Part shown: positions 6,110 through 6,428 of the stretch, one piece after another
Position numbering within the stretch: the stretch's first letter is position 1
Layout: each line of letters starts with the position of its first letter
Assembly (NCBI GenBank): GCA_016764835.1
Contig: JAESRD010000122.1
Span: forward strand, 1-6,428
Direction: 5' to 3'
Source of the DNA: Paracoccaceae bacterium
Lineage (GTDB): Bacteria; Pseudomonadota; Alphaproteobacteria; Rhodobacterales; Rhodobacteraceae
DNA: 6,428 bases
Notes under the pieces: generated by a model
Database searches by the model: none
Told to the model about the DNA's origin: nothing
The model's input: the letters and a program-made list of their open reading frames with translations, nothing else
Position numbers and translations under genes: made by a program

Positions 6110-6428
6110 GTCTTCACTACCTTATCACCCAAAACCGCGCCCCAAATCAGCCGACTATCAAACGCACGCGCCGCCAACATGGTAAACACCACACAAGCCG
6201 CAAATGACAGCGCCGCCGGGCCGGGCGTGATGCTCACCGCCGCGCCCAGCTGCACCAATGACGCCATAATGGCGACGACAAACACGTCGATCATCGACCA
6301 GCGGCCGATATATTCAACCGCCTCCAGCAGGTGCATGCGCCGGTGCGCCGCCCCACCCTTGCCAACGCTCAGCGCCAGATAAGCAACGGCGGCAAATTTG
6401 GATATCGGAATGGCGACACTGGCGATCA
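6106..6428 (-). CDS. pqiA: PqiA-like membrane protein, C-terminal part (cut by window edge)
   Basis: The open frame continues past the window end. The visible 106 codons are the C-terminal portion of a paraquat-inducible protein A (PqiA) domain. Signatures are IASVAIPISKFAAVAYLALS at the cut edge, EYIGRWSMIDVFVVAIMASL (residues 38-57 of the visible part) and TPGPAALSFAACVVFTMLAA. Three hydrophobic stretches can be read as membrane helices. PqiA proteins are multi-pass inner-membrane partners of the PqiB MCE protein in envelope lipid transport or stress tolerance. An internal ATG at 6336 is not the true start, because the conserved PqiA sequence extends upstream of it. The stop overlaps the ATG of the next gene by 4 bp, which supports one operon. 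Whether the full gene has one PqiA domain or two, as in E. coli, cannot be seen. Confidence 0.88.
   Translation of the reverse strand, partial: IASVAIPISKFAAVAYLALSVGKGGAAHRRMHLLEAVEYIGRWSMIDVFVVAIMASLVQLGAAVSITPGPAALSFAACVVFTMLAARAFDSRLIWGAVLGDKVVKT

Overview
The window is GC-rich, densely packed bacterial DNA. Gene content and protein style suggest an alphaproteobacterium, perhaps of the Rhodobacterales/Hyphomicrobiales type. That is an inference from family resemblance, as no marker gene is present. There are two gene blocks, and they converge near position 4584.

Left block, + strand, about 93-4582: three genes in one direction that fit sulfide detoxification or oxidation. The first is an ETHE1/Blh-type metallo-beta-lactamase-fold persulfide dioxygenase (93-977). 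The second is a fusion of a DUF442 (rhodanese/phosphatase-like) domain to a type II sulfide:quinone oxidoreductase-like flavoprotein (1086-2759). The third is a SulP-family anion transporter with a C-terminal STAS domain (start best placed at 2831, end 4582). In the inferred pathway the flavoprotein oxidises sulfide to a persulfide and passes electrons to quinone. The DUF442 domain may handle the sulfane sulfur, the dioxygenase turns persulfide into sulfite, and SulP moves the resulting sulfur oxyanion or a related anion across the membrane. The two gaps inside this block (978-1085 and 2760-2830) each hold a strong inverted repeat without a T-tract. The second one buries the likely ribosome-binding site of the transporter gene.

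Right block, - strand, 6428-4586: a pqiA-pqiB-like pair. The PqiA-type membrane protein is cut by the window edge and overlaps the PqiB/MlaD-type MCE protein by 4 bp (ATGA). These belong to the inter-membrane lipid transport and envelope-maintenance families. No pqiC follows. The pqiB-like gene stops 3 bp from the end of the transporter gene, and an 8-bp inverted repeat lies just inside its last codons.

Bases 1-92 may carry the last codons of an upstream + strand gene and a small hairpin. No RNA genes, mobile elements, CRISPR arrays or tandem repeats were seen. No stretch longer than about 110 bases lacks a gene. Every family here is already known. The most interesting points are the domain arrangement of the flavoprotein and the structured gaps of the left block.
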